A stretch of DNA of 64,000 nt from the NCBI RefSeq assembly GCF_008805035.1, contig NZ_CP038018.1:682001-746000 (forward strand). Reading direction: 5' to 3'. Both the position numbers and the translations under genes were made by a program. The notes beneath the pieces are model-generated. The model searched no databases. It was given only the letters and a program-made list of their open reading frames with translations, and was not told where the DNA came from. Shown one piece after another: positions 57,415 to 64,000 of the stretch. Position 1 is the stretch's first letter. Each line of letters opens with the position of its first letter. The stretch comes from Eikenella exigua. GTDB taxonomy: Bacteria; Pseudomonadota; Gammaproteobacteria; Burkholderiales; Neisseriaceae.

Positions 57415-57693
57415 GGCGTTTGAAACTCCCTTTTCAGTAATTTTTTTGCAGTTTTGCTAAAAACAGTTCATTGTAAATACAGATGGCGGGATAAATAAAG
57501 GAAAACTTGTATTTTCATGTAAAATTGGCGGTTATCTGAAACAGGATGCAGGGTTTTGGCATGTTTCTGGCTATTGGCCGGGATGATGCCCAGTCAGACA
57601 GAGGCTACCTGAAAATCCATTCCGTTTATTTTTCAGGTAGCCTCTTGCAATCTACCGACCAATCAAACGACATACCAAACACCCTTTCTTATC
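57415..57693. other. Divergent intergenic region of pilT and the DHA2 gene
   Basis: 279 bp with no gene. It must contain the divergent promoters for pilT (minus) and the efflux gene (plus). An inverted eikDUS pair (57602-57614 and 57631-57643) lies in the leader of the plus-strand gene. No clear -35/-10 pair is visible. Confidence 0.55.
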
Positions 57694-59085
57694 ATGATGA
57701 CCCCGCAACAAAAAGGCCTAGCCTGGACGGCGGCGATGGCGCTGTTTATGCAGTCGCTGGACGCCACCATTTTGAATACCGCGCTGCCGGTGATGTCGGC
57801 AAGCCTGCACGAATCGCCGCTGCAAATGGAGCTGGCCATCATCAGCTATGCGCTTACCGTAGCCGCGCTGATTCCGCTCTCGGGCTGGCTGGCCGACCGG
57901 CTGGGTACGCTTAACGTGTTCCGGCTGGCGGTGGCGGTGTTTGTGCTCGGTTCGGTGGTCTGCGCCGCCTCGCCCACTTTAAACTGGCTGGTGCTGGCGC
58001 GGATTTTGCAGGGCGTGGGTGGCGCACTGATGATGCCGGTGGCGCGGTTGGCGATTATCCGCACCGTGCCCAAGTCGGAATTGGTGGCGGCGTGGAATTT
58101 GATGTCGATGACCGGCCTCATCGGACCCATTGTCGGGCCGATTTTAGGCGGCTGGATGGCGGTAAACCTGTCTTGGCACTGGATTTTCTTTATCAATATC
58201 CCCATCGGCCTGCTTGGTATTGCCGTTGCCGGCCGCTATATGCCCAATGTGCGCACCGATACGCAACCATTAGATTGGCAAGGATTCTCGCTGTTTGCCG
58301 GCGGCCTGGTGGGGATTACCTACGGGCTGGAACTGGCAGCGGAAAACCTGCGCAACGGCAGCCGCTCCTTACTGATAATCGGGCTGGGTGCGGCGGCCAT
58401 GTGGCTGTATGCCGTGTATGCACGGCGTGCTAAAAATCCACTGCTACCGCTTTCCCTGTTCCAGGTGCATACTTTCAGCATCGGGTTGGCTGCCAACTTG
58501 ATGTTCCGCGTGCTCTCTTCCGGCATCCCCTTCCTGGTACCGCTGATGCTTCAGGTAGCTTTTGGCTACAATGCCGAAATGGCCGGCTGGATGCTCGCGC
58601 CGGTGGCGTTGAGCTCGATTTTGATGAAACCGTTTACCGCGCCGATTCTGGTGCGTTTCGGCTATAAGGCCACGCTCTTGGGCGTGGCCGTGGCCATGTC
58701 GGCCGTGGTGGCTGCGCTGTCGCTACTCGATTCGCACAGCTCGATAACGTTTTACATGCTGCTGGCCACCTGCTTCGGCCTGTGCCAATCCCTGATGTTT
58801 ACCGCCATCAACACCCTTACCATCGGTGATTTGTCGAACGAAGAAGCCAGCGCGGGTTCGACCATGCTCAGCGTGGTGCAGCAGGTGGGCATCGGCATCG
58901 GCATTGCCGTGGCCGCTGTGATTTTGGGCGCATACCGTGCCGCCGTGGGCGAAACCGGCGCACTGCTGGAACAGGCCTTCAGCTACACCTACCTGTCGTT
59001 GGCCACCTTCGGCTTGGTGCTGCTGTGGCTGCTGGCCAAACTGCACTCTGGCGACGGCAGGCATTTAAACCGCAAGGCTACCTGA
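57694..59085 (+). CDS. DHA2-family multidrug efflux MFS protein
   Basis: 463 residues, 12 or more membrane segments. LFMQSLDATILNTALPVMSA is motif D of the DHA2 drug:H+ antiporters. GWLADRLGTLNVFRLAVAVF (motif A), VLARILQGVGGALMMPVARL (motif B) and SMTGLIGPIVGPILGGWMAV (motif C) follow in order. Closest in style to MdtD. It exports unknown hydrophobic compounds. Start at either of two ATGs in tandem (57694, 57697). Confidence 0.92.
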   Translation: MMTPQQKGLAWTAAMALFMQSLDATILNTALPVMSASLHESPLQMELAIISYALTVAALIPLSGWLADRLGTLNVFRLAVAVFVLGSVVCAASPTLNWLVLARILQGVGGALMMPVARLAIIRTVPKSELVAAWNLMSMTGLIGPIVGPILGGWMAVNLSWHWIFFINIPIGLLGIAVAGRYMPNVRTDTQPLDWQGFSLFAGGLVGITYGLELAAENLRNGSRSLLIIGLGAAAMWLYAVYARRAKNPLLPLSLFQVHTFSIGLAANLMFRVLSSGIPFLVPLMLQVAFGYNAEMAGWMLAPVALSSILMKPFTAPILVRFGYKATLLGVAVAMSAVVAALSLLDSHSSITFYMLLATCFGLCQSLMFTAINTLTIGDLSNEEASAGSTMLSVVQQVGIGIGIAVAAVILGAYRAAVGETGALLEQAFSYTYLSLATFGLVLLWLLAKLHSGDGRHLNRKAT

Positions 59086-59124
59086 AACCTTCATCCGCAC
59101 ATTTGAATAGATTTGAAAGCCATC

Positions 59125-59616
59125 ATGAGCAATACCACCCCCAACTACCTCACCCCCTCCGGCTGGCAGGCATTGAAAGACGAGCTCTATCAGCTGGTGA
59201 ACAAAGAGCGCCCCGAAATCGTGCAAATCGTCAACTGGGCCGCCTCCAACGGCGACCGCAGCGAAAACGGCGACTATCTCTACGGCAAGCGCCGCATGCG
59301 CGAAATCGACCGCCGCATCCGCTTCCTCACCAAACGGCTGGAAGCGGCGCAAGTGGTCGATTCCGAAACCCGCGAAGCCACCGACCAAATCTTTTTTGGC
59401 GCCACTGTGGAGCTGCTACGCGGCAACGGCGAAGAGCAAACCGTGCGTATCGTGGGCGTGGACGAAATCGACACCGCCCGCCACAAAATTTCCTGGACTT
59501 CCCCACTCGCCCGCGCCTTGCTCAAAGCCCGAGAAGGCGACGAAATCGTGTTCCACGGGCCGGAAGGCAGGGAGAAAATCGAAGTGTTGTCTATAGCTTA
59601 TGTGAAGATAGAGTAG
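59125..59616 (+). CDS. greB: Transcription elongation factor GreB
   Basis: 163 residues from the ATG at 59125 (the frame extends to a TTG at 59113). YLTPSGWQALKDELYQLVNK, the acidic coiled-coil tip NGDRSENGDYLYGKRRMREI and the C-terminal FKBP-like domain with WTSPLARALLKAREGDEI are the Gre pattern; YGKRR in the tip is typical of GreB. It rescues backtracked RNA polymerase by stimulating transcript cleavage. Confidence 0.95.
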   Translation: MSNTTPNYLTPSGWQALKDELYQLVNKERPEIVQIVNWAASNGDRSENGDYLYGKRRMREIDRRIRFLTKRLEAAQVVDSETREATDQIFFGATVELLRGNGEEQTVRIVGVDEIDTARHKISWTSPLARALLKAREGDEIVFHGPEGREKIEVLSIAYVKIE

Positions 59617-59640
59617 AGGGCAGATATATCGTGTAGGGAA

Positions 59641-59670
59641 AGGCTACCTGAAAATTTTCGGGTAGCCTTT
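59641..59670 (+). terminator. Uptake-sequence inverted pair, terminator of greB
   Basis: AGGCTACCTGAAA (59641-59653) and TTTTCGGGTAGCCT (one mismatch) end about 50 bases after the greB stop, followed by TTTTG. Confidence 0.75.
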
Positions 59671-59871
59671 TGTTGGCGTAAAGCGGTGTTGCCATGCTTA
59701 AACAACATCCGCTTTTAGCCAGCCTGGTGCAGAGATGACGGCCATACTTGGATAGCGTGCCGACAGGTATAAAATTTATTCCTACAAGGTTGCAGGCTAC
59801 CTGAAATTTAGCGGATTGACTGAAACGAAATGACGGAATAGTTTCAGGTAGCCTTTCACCATGTTGCAGGC
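59671..59871. other. Gene-free region between greB and the thiM leader
   Basis: About 200 bp with no credible ORF. It contains two further eikDUS (near 59790 and 59843) facing each other. The promoter of the thiamin operon is at its right edge. Confidence 0.6.
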
Positions 59872-59877
59872 TATAAT
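59872..59877 (+). promoter_or_regulatory. -10 box of the thiM-thiD operon
   Basis: TATAAT, a perfect -10, lies 13 bp upstream of the riboswitch. No good -35 is visible at 16-18 bp; transcription would begin near 59884. Confidence 0.6.
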
Positions 59878-59887
59878 CTGCCGCCAT

Positions 59888-59958
59888 TAGTCGGGGTGCC
59901 GCAGAGGCGGCTGAGAAAATACCCGTTGTACCTGATACAGCTAGGGACTGCCGGCAAT
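59888..59958 (+). promoter_or_regulatory. TPP riboswitch (THI element)
   Basis: CGGGGTGCC (59892-59900), GGCTGAGAAAATACCCG (59919-59935) and ACCTGATACAGCTAGG (59940-59944 onward) match the conserved core of the TPP aptamer: CGGGGTGC, CTGAGA-AATACCCG, ACCTGAT. The J4/P5 part is short and less typical. It precedes thiM on the same strand, as expected for repression by thiamin diphosphate. Confidence 0.88.
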
Positions 59959-60211
59959 TACTATTTCCGCATCTTTTCGCTTCCAAAGCAGCATCTTCCG
60001 CGTTGGAAATCCTTGCAAGGGGTCACCTTGCTGTGGTTTTCGCCTTGAATCTGCCGCTTTGGGAACAAAAAATCCGCTTGGAAAAGTAATTGCCAACAGC
60101 CCCAATACTGGCGTAGGAAACTATGTGGGTGGCCGGCGGCCAATCGTTGCAGGCTACCTGAAAGCACAGCTGAAGAGCCCGCCATATTCTCTTGATACAA
60201 CACCATTTCTC

Positions 60212-60236
60212 GCCCGATCCAACAGCGGGCGTTTTT
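60212..60236 (+). terminator. Possible riboswitch-controlled terminator before thiM
   Basis: GCCCG (60212-60216), 9-nt loop, CGGGC (60226-60230), then GTTTTT. It lies about 255 nt after the aptamer and 37 nt before the thiM ATG. The distance is long for direct switching, so it may work with an intermediate antiterminator or alone. Confidence 0.5.
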
Positions 60237-60272
60237 CTTGCCCGTTCCGCCAATCACTAGGAATAAAGTAAT

Positions 60273-61073
60273 ATGGAAATCAAATATCTGGATCAAGTTC
60301 GTGCCCGCAACCCGCTGGTACACAACATCACCAATATCGTGGCGGCCAATTTCTCGGCCAATGGCCTGCTGGCGATTGGTGCGTCGCCGATTATGGCTGA
60401 TAGCGTGGATGAAATGGCGGAACTGGCGGCAGTTAGCTCGGCAGTGGTATTGAACATCGGTACGCTGAACAAGCAGAAGGTGGAAGCCATGCTGGCGGCG
60501 GGCAAATCGGCTAACCGCGCGGGTGTGCCGGTGGTGCTTGATCCGGTGGGCGCAGGCTTTACCCAACTGCGGCGCGAAACCACGGCGCAGCTGCTAGCAG
60601 AAATCCGGTTCGCCGCCGTGCGCGGCAATGCGGGCGAAATGGCGCACATTGCCGGGGTGGAATGGCATGCCAAAGGCGTAGATGCAGGCAGCGGCTCGGC
60701 CGATTTGCACAGCATCGCCCAACGCATTGCGCAGCAATACGGTTGCGTTGCCGCCATCAGCGGCGAAACCGACTACGTTTCCAACGGCAGCCGCACCGCC
60801 AAATTGAATAACGGCACGCCGCTGTTCCCCAAAGTAACCGCTTCCGGCTGCTTGTTGAGCACGATAGCGGGCGCATTTGCCGCCGTGGCCGCGCCGGAAG
60901 ACTATCTGCACGCCGTGGCCGAAGCCTGCGCCGTGTATGCCGTGGCCGGCGAGTTGGCGGCGCAGGGCTTGCAGCCTTCGCAGAGCGGCTCGTTCGCATG
61001 GAAGCTGATCGACAGCCTGGCCACCGTATCAGCACAGGAAGTGGCGGCGCGCGCGAAAGTAGAATGGATTTAA
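60273..61073 (+). CDS. thiM: Hydroxyethylthiazole kinase
   Basis: 266 residues: NPLVHNITNIVAANFSANGL, ASPIMADSVDEMAELAAVSS, VPVVLDPVGAGFTQLRRETT, AVRGNAGEMAHIAGVEW, and the anion hole PKVTASGCLLSTIAGAFAAV. All are ThiM features. It phosphorylates the thiazole alcohol for salvage into thiamin. First gene after the TPP riboswitch; thiD follows 22 bp downstream. Standard length. Confidence 0.96.
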   Translation: MEIKYLDQVRARNPLVHNITNIVAANFSANGLLAIGASPIMADSVDEMAELAAVSSAVVLNIGTLNKQKVEAMLAAGKSANRAGVPVVLDPVGAGFTQLRRETTAQLLAEIRFAAVRGNAGEMAHIAGVEWHAKGVDAGSGSADLHSIAQRIAQQYGCVAAISGETDYVSNGSRTAKLNNGTPLFPKVTASGCLLSTIAGAFAAVAAPEDYLHAVAEACAVYAVAGELAAQGLQPSQSGSFAWKLIDSLATVSAQEVAARAKVEWI

Positions 61074-61095
61074 CGGCTTAATCAGGAGAGAACAG

Positions 61096-61935
61096 ATGAC
61101 GCAAATTGCACAAGCCCTTACCATCGCCGGCTCAGACAGCGGCGGCGGCGCCGGCATTCAGGCCGATTTGAAAACCTTTCAAATGCGCGGCGTGTACGGC
61201 ATGAGCGTGCTGGCGGCGGTCACCGCGCAAAACACGCTCGGCGTGCAGGCCATCCACGGCGTGCCGCTCGATATTATCCGCGCGCAAATCGATTCCATCG
61301 CCGCCGATTTTAGCTTCGCAGAAACTCGCGATGCTCGTTTTCAGGTAGCCGCTTTTAAAATCGGCATGCTCGGCACAGCCGAAGTGATTGAATGCGTGGC
61401 GGAAAAGCTGGCAGGTAAACCATTTGGCCGGCTGGTGCTTGATCCGGTGATGGTGGCCAAGGGCGGTGCGCCGCTGTTGCAGCAAAACGCCGTGGCCGCG
61501 CTCAAACGGCATTTGCTGCCGCTGGCCGACGTGCTCACGCCCAACCTGCCCGAAGCCGAAGCGCTGACCGGCATCGATATCCAAACTGATGCCGACGCCG
61601 AACGCGCCGCCCGCATCTTGCAGGAAGCCGGTGTACAAACCGTGGTGATTAAAGGCGGCCACAGCGGCGAATCGCAAAGCGAAATCTGCCGCGACTGGGT
61701 GTTTATGCCCGACGGGCAGTTCACTTTGGAAAGCCCGCGCTTCCCCACCCCGCACACCCACGGCACCGGCTGCACCTTCTCCGCCTGCCTCACCGCCGAG
61801 CTGGCCAAAGGCGCAGCGGTGGAAGCGGCCATCCGCACCGCCAAACAGTGCATCACCGCCGCCATCTCGCAGCCCATCAATATCGGCCATGGCCACGGGC
61901 CGGTAAACCATTGGGCGATGATGTGTGCAGAGTGA
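61096..61935 (+). CDS. thiD: Hydroxymethylpyrimidine/phosphomethylpyrimidine kinase
   Basis: 279 residues: ALTIAGSDSGGGAGIQADLK, TFQMRGVYGMSVLAAVTAQN, LDPVMVAKGGAPLLQQNAV, LTPNLPEAEALTGI and the ATP/anion-hole TPHTHGTGCTFSACLTAELA. It carries out the two phosphorylations of the pyrimidine branch. An eikDUS (61341-61353) is read as FQVA. It forms an operon with thiM; thiE is not in the window. AGGAGAG before the start. Confidence 0.96.
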   Translation: MTQIAQALTIAGSDSGGGAGIQADLKTFQMRGVYGMSVLAAVTAQNTLGVQAIHGVPLDIIRAQIDSIAADFSFAETRDARFQVAAFKIGMLGTAEVIECVAEKLAGKPFGRLVLDPVMVAKGGAPLLQQNAVAALKRHLLPLADVLTPNLPEAEALTGIDIQTDADAERAARILQEAGVQTVVIKGGHSGESQSEICRDWVFMPDGQFTLESPRFPTPHTHGTGCTFSACLTAELAKGAAVEAAIRTAKQCITAAISQPINIGHGHGPVNHWAMMCAE

Positions 61936-61967
61936 AGAAAGCAAGCAGACAGCTTGGCTGTGTGCAA

Positions 61968-62020
61968 AGGCTACCTGAAAAGATTTGGCTTCGTTGGAGC
62001 TGATGTTTTCAGGTAGCCTT
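61968..62020 (+). terminator. Uptake-sequence inverted pair after thiD
   Basis: AGGCTACCTGAAA (61968-61980) and TTTTCAGGTAGCCT (62006-62019) lie 33 bases past the thiD stop. The loop is 25 nt. A third, one-mismatch copy follows near 62038. Confidence 0.65.
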
Positions 62021-62342
62021 CGTGTATATGGCTGGAAGGTTACCTGAAACTCGATGTGCTGAAACAAACGGCTTGGAACAAGATTCCAAGCCGTTTGTTT
62101 ATTGTGCCAATTCTGCCCGGAATACGCCTCTCAAGGCGTTGGAGAGGCGGATTTCTTCGGCGTGTTCCAGCATGTCGCGGGTGATGTGCGTTTCGATGAC
62201 TGCGTTTGCGCCCAAGTAGGTTTGCGGCTGCTGCAACACGGCTTGGCGCATGACGCCGTTGAGGATGTCCAAATCCAGAGATGGGGTAAGCCATTGCCCT
62301 TGATATTTGACGAACACGTTGCTTCTGCCGCCTTCGAGCAGG

Positions 62343-62957
62343 AGGCCGTCTGAATTGAAAAACAGGCTGTCGAACGCGCCTTGTGTTTCGGCGGTTTGCC
62401 ACGCTTGGTCGAAGAGGGCGCGGCGGGTGGTTTTGAAGCGGCGCAGGTAGTCGCGGCGCGGGAGGGTTTGCGGGGCGGGGATGACGCGCTGCGGGGCGGA
62501 CAGCTCGGCGGTGGCGGCATGGCTGAGGATGAGGCCGTCTGAAACGAGTTCGGCTTTCAGGCGGAAGAGGCCGTCGGGCAGTTTGGCGATGTATTGCCGG
62601 ATTCGGGTTTCGCTATCTTCGGGAAGGGGCAGGTTGAAGGCTTGGGCGGAGATTTTCAGACGACCTAAATGTAGGTCGAGCAGGCGGCATTGCCTGTTTT
62701 CCACGCGCATGGTTTCGAAGATGCCGAAGGCGGGGCGCAATTCGTTGAGGAAACGGGCTTTCCAACCGCATTCCCGATATTCGGCGGCGGGGTCGCTGTC
62801 GATGACAATGCCGGAACCGACGCCGTACACGCCTTGATATAGTGGATTAACTTGAAACCAGTACGGCGTTGCCTCGCCTTGCCGTACTATCTGTACTGTC
62901 TGCGGCTTCATCGCCTTGTCCTGATTTAAATTTAATCCACTATCTAGGTCGTCTGAA
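62343..62957. repeat. Neisseria-type uptake sequences inside pabB
   Basis: AGGCCGTCTGAA (AG-DUS) at 62343-62354 and 62532-62543. AGGTCGTCTGAA (mucDUS type) at 62655-62666 (reverse) and 62946-62957. Only one eikDUS-like copy (TTCAGGTAGCC near 63042) is inside this gene, whereas eikDUS dominates the rest of the window. Confidence 0.9.
62838..62944. repeat. Correia repeat (CREE), short form, within pabB
   Basis: It starts TATAGTGGATTAA (62838-62850) and ends TTAATCCACTATC (62932-62944), inverted repeats with one mismatch. The inside contains CAGTACGGCGTTGCCTCGCC and GTACTATCTGTACTGTCTGC, the known Correia core. About 107 bp, the short class lacking the central about 50 bp. It is read in frame through pabB (peptide MKPQTVQIVRQGEATPYWFQ). 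These elements are characteristic of Neisseria. Confidence 0.93.
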
Positions 62958-63782
62958 ATCGGGTCTGAAACGGGTTTGAGCGACAAGGTGCGGATGACGA
63001 CGTTGAATATACCTTCAAACCCCAGCCCACTTTCACATGGATTCAGGTAGCCGATGCTGCCGGTGTAAAGGCCGCGCGGTTCGGCTTCGAGCGATTCGAT
63101 AATCTGCATACTTATGCGTTTGGGCGCGCCGGTGATGCTGCCGCAGGGGGAGGCGGCGCGGAGGATGTCGGCGGCGGTGATGTGCGGCAGGGCTTGGGCT
63201 TGGATGGTGCTGGTCATCTGCCAGACGCTGCCGAAACGCGACACTTTAAACGGCTCGGGTACGCATACTTTGCCGGTTTGGGCGATTTTGCCGAGGTCGT
63301 TGCGCAGCAAATCGACAATCATCACGTTTTCGGCGCGGTTTTTCGGGTCGGCTTGCAACTCGGCGGCGCGGCGTTCGTCTTGCCCGTCGCCCAAAATCGG
63401 CGCGGTGCCTTTCATCGGTTCGGTGCTGATGGTGCCGTCCGCACCGATTTTGAGGAAGAGTTCGGGCGAAAAACACAGCGTCCACGCGGATTTTCCTGCC
63501 GCATCGGGCAGGTGGGACAAGACGGCATACAGAACGGGTTGGCGCAGGCGGCAAACCAATGTAGAGCAAGATTGCCGCCGCGTTCAGACTCAATCCCCAT
63601 CAGCGGTAATCCGAATTCGTAGTCTGCAAACAACACAGCATGCAGCCTTTTTTGCCAGCCCTTTTCAGCGTATCGTCCAGCGAATCCAGTTCGTTATGAT
63701 GGAAAAGGCGGCTTTCCACATGATTTTGATAGAGTTTTTCGCGGCCGCTCACGGCATCGTCAAACAGGGCGAAATAGGGTAT

Positions 63783-64000
63783 GGCTGTGAATGGGCAAGA
63801 TATGAAAGGATAGGATCATACGCGCTTTAGGGGATGGAGTTTGGGGTTACCTGAAAAACGGATGATGGTTTTCAGGTAGCCTCTATCTACAAGTGCAGGC
63901 TGCCTGAAGCCGCTTCATTACCATGAAACATGGATATAACTAAAGCGAATTGAATCTGCCATGGTGTAAACGCCATCTAGACTGCGGGAAAACAAAGGAC
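63783..64000. other. Right-edge gene-free region
   Basis: 218 bp without a credible gene. It contains an eikDUS pair with one mismatch (near 63849 and 63871-63883) and an AGGCTGCCTGAA variant (63897-63908). It marks the return to Eikenella-type sequence beyond the pabB segment. Confidence 0.6.

Larger units (their letters stand above)
62099..63782 (-). pseudogene. pabB: Decayed pabB: aminodeoxychorismate synthase fused to a PabC-like domain
   Basis: The intact C-terminal frame (62099-63559) holds the chorismate-binding end (DPKNRAENVMIVDLLRNDLG, ASPCGSITGAPKRISMQIIE, PRGLYTGSIGYL) and a PabC-like lyase domain (FGIFETMRVENRQCRLLDLH, LLLEGGRSNVFVKYQG). The N-terminal part survives in two other frames: PYFALFDDAVSGREKLYQNH from about 63782, then HAVLFADYEFGLPLMGIESE near 63637-63600. 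Lesions: no ATG at the expected start (ATA), a one-base loss in an A run (63662-63665), and a second frame change near 63570 where the conserved GDxYQxN segment is missing, implying an internal deletion. A Correia element lies inside. Confidence 0.85.

Noticed and set aside
60059..60271. 70-codon frame in the thiM leader
   Set aside because: It starts without a ribosome site, contains an uptake sequence read as coding, and spans the probable terminator; more likely untranslated leader.
1..64000. Regularly seen AGGCTACCTGAAA repeats as a CRISPR array
   Set aside because: The copies are scattered over the whole window, are only 12-13 bp, occur in both orientations and lack uniform spacers. They are DNA uptake sequences.

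Overview
The window comes from a member of the Neisseriaceae, most likely Eikenella (E. corrodens or a close relative). The 12-mer AGGCTACCTGAA, or its reverse complement, recurs throughout, often as inverted pairs just past stop codons. This is the known Eikenella dialect of the DNA uptake sequence (eikDUS). The gene set fits a high-GC, naturally transformable, piliated betaproteobacterium: adjacent pilT and pilU, a ccoS gene for cbb3 oxidase maturation, and a PabB-PabC fusion. No rRNA operon or CRISPR array is visible.

Layout. 1-6.4 kb: a partial secreted protein, an OPT-family peptide transporter, tkt and tmk, all on the minus strand. 6409-44377: a complete-looking Mu-like prophage of 37,969 bp. 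Both ends were located from the sequence: it runs TG...CA, is flanked by a 5-bp duplication (GTCAG), and its two termini align with each other without gaps. Removing it and one GTCAG copy rejoins a 170-codon membrane-protein gene in frame. 44.4-57.4 kb: yciB, mltG, an LplT-like transporter, ccoS, a Nudix hydrolase, an LprI-like lipoprotein, ppx, a patatin-like lipoprotein, rarD, and pilT-pilU. 57.7-62 kb: a DHA2 efflux protein, greB, and a TPP-riboswitch-led thiM-thiD operon. 62.1-63.8 kb: a decayed pabB of Neisseria origin that carries a Correia element and Neisseria-type uptake sequences.

The prophage has the standard Mu order, running right to left. A plus-strand S24-type repressor and a Ner-like regulator face each other across an operator region. 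These are followed by MuA transposase and MuB ATPase, then a run of small early genes that includes Gam, RdgC, HU, GemA and Mor. Next come a lysis cassette (amidase, membrane protein, nested Rz/Rz1), terminase, portal, head, tail and baseplate genes, and a tail fibre. Last are a papain-like protein, a Com-like zinc finger and a D12-class adenine methylase. Cargo departs from this scheme in three places: two AT-rich plus-strand genes between the terminase subunits, a lipoprotein gene bracketed by hairpins between the tail tube and tail chaperone genes, and a tRNA-like element in the antisense direction. The tail chaperone pair carries a classic A AAA AAG minus-1 slippery site. The gp37 tail gene appears to be broken by a one-base loss.

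Limits: all family names come from reading motifs and gene order by eye. No database search was run, and structure and promoter calls are visual.
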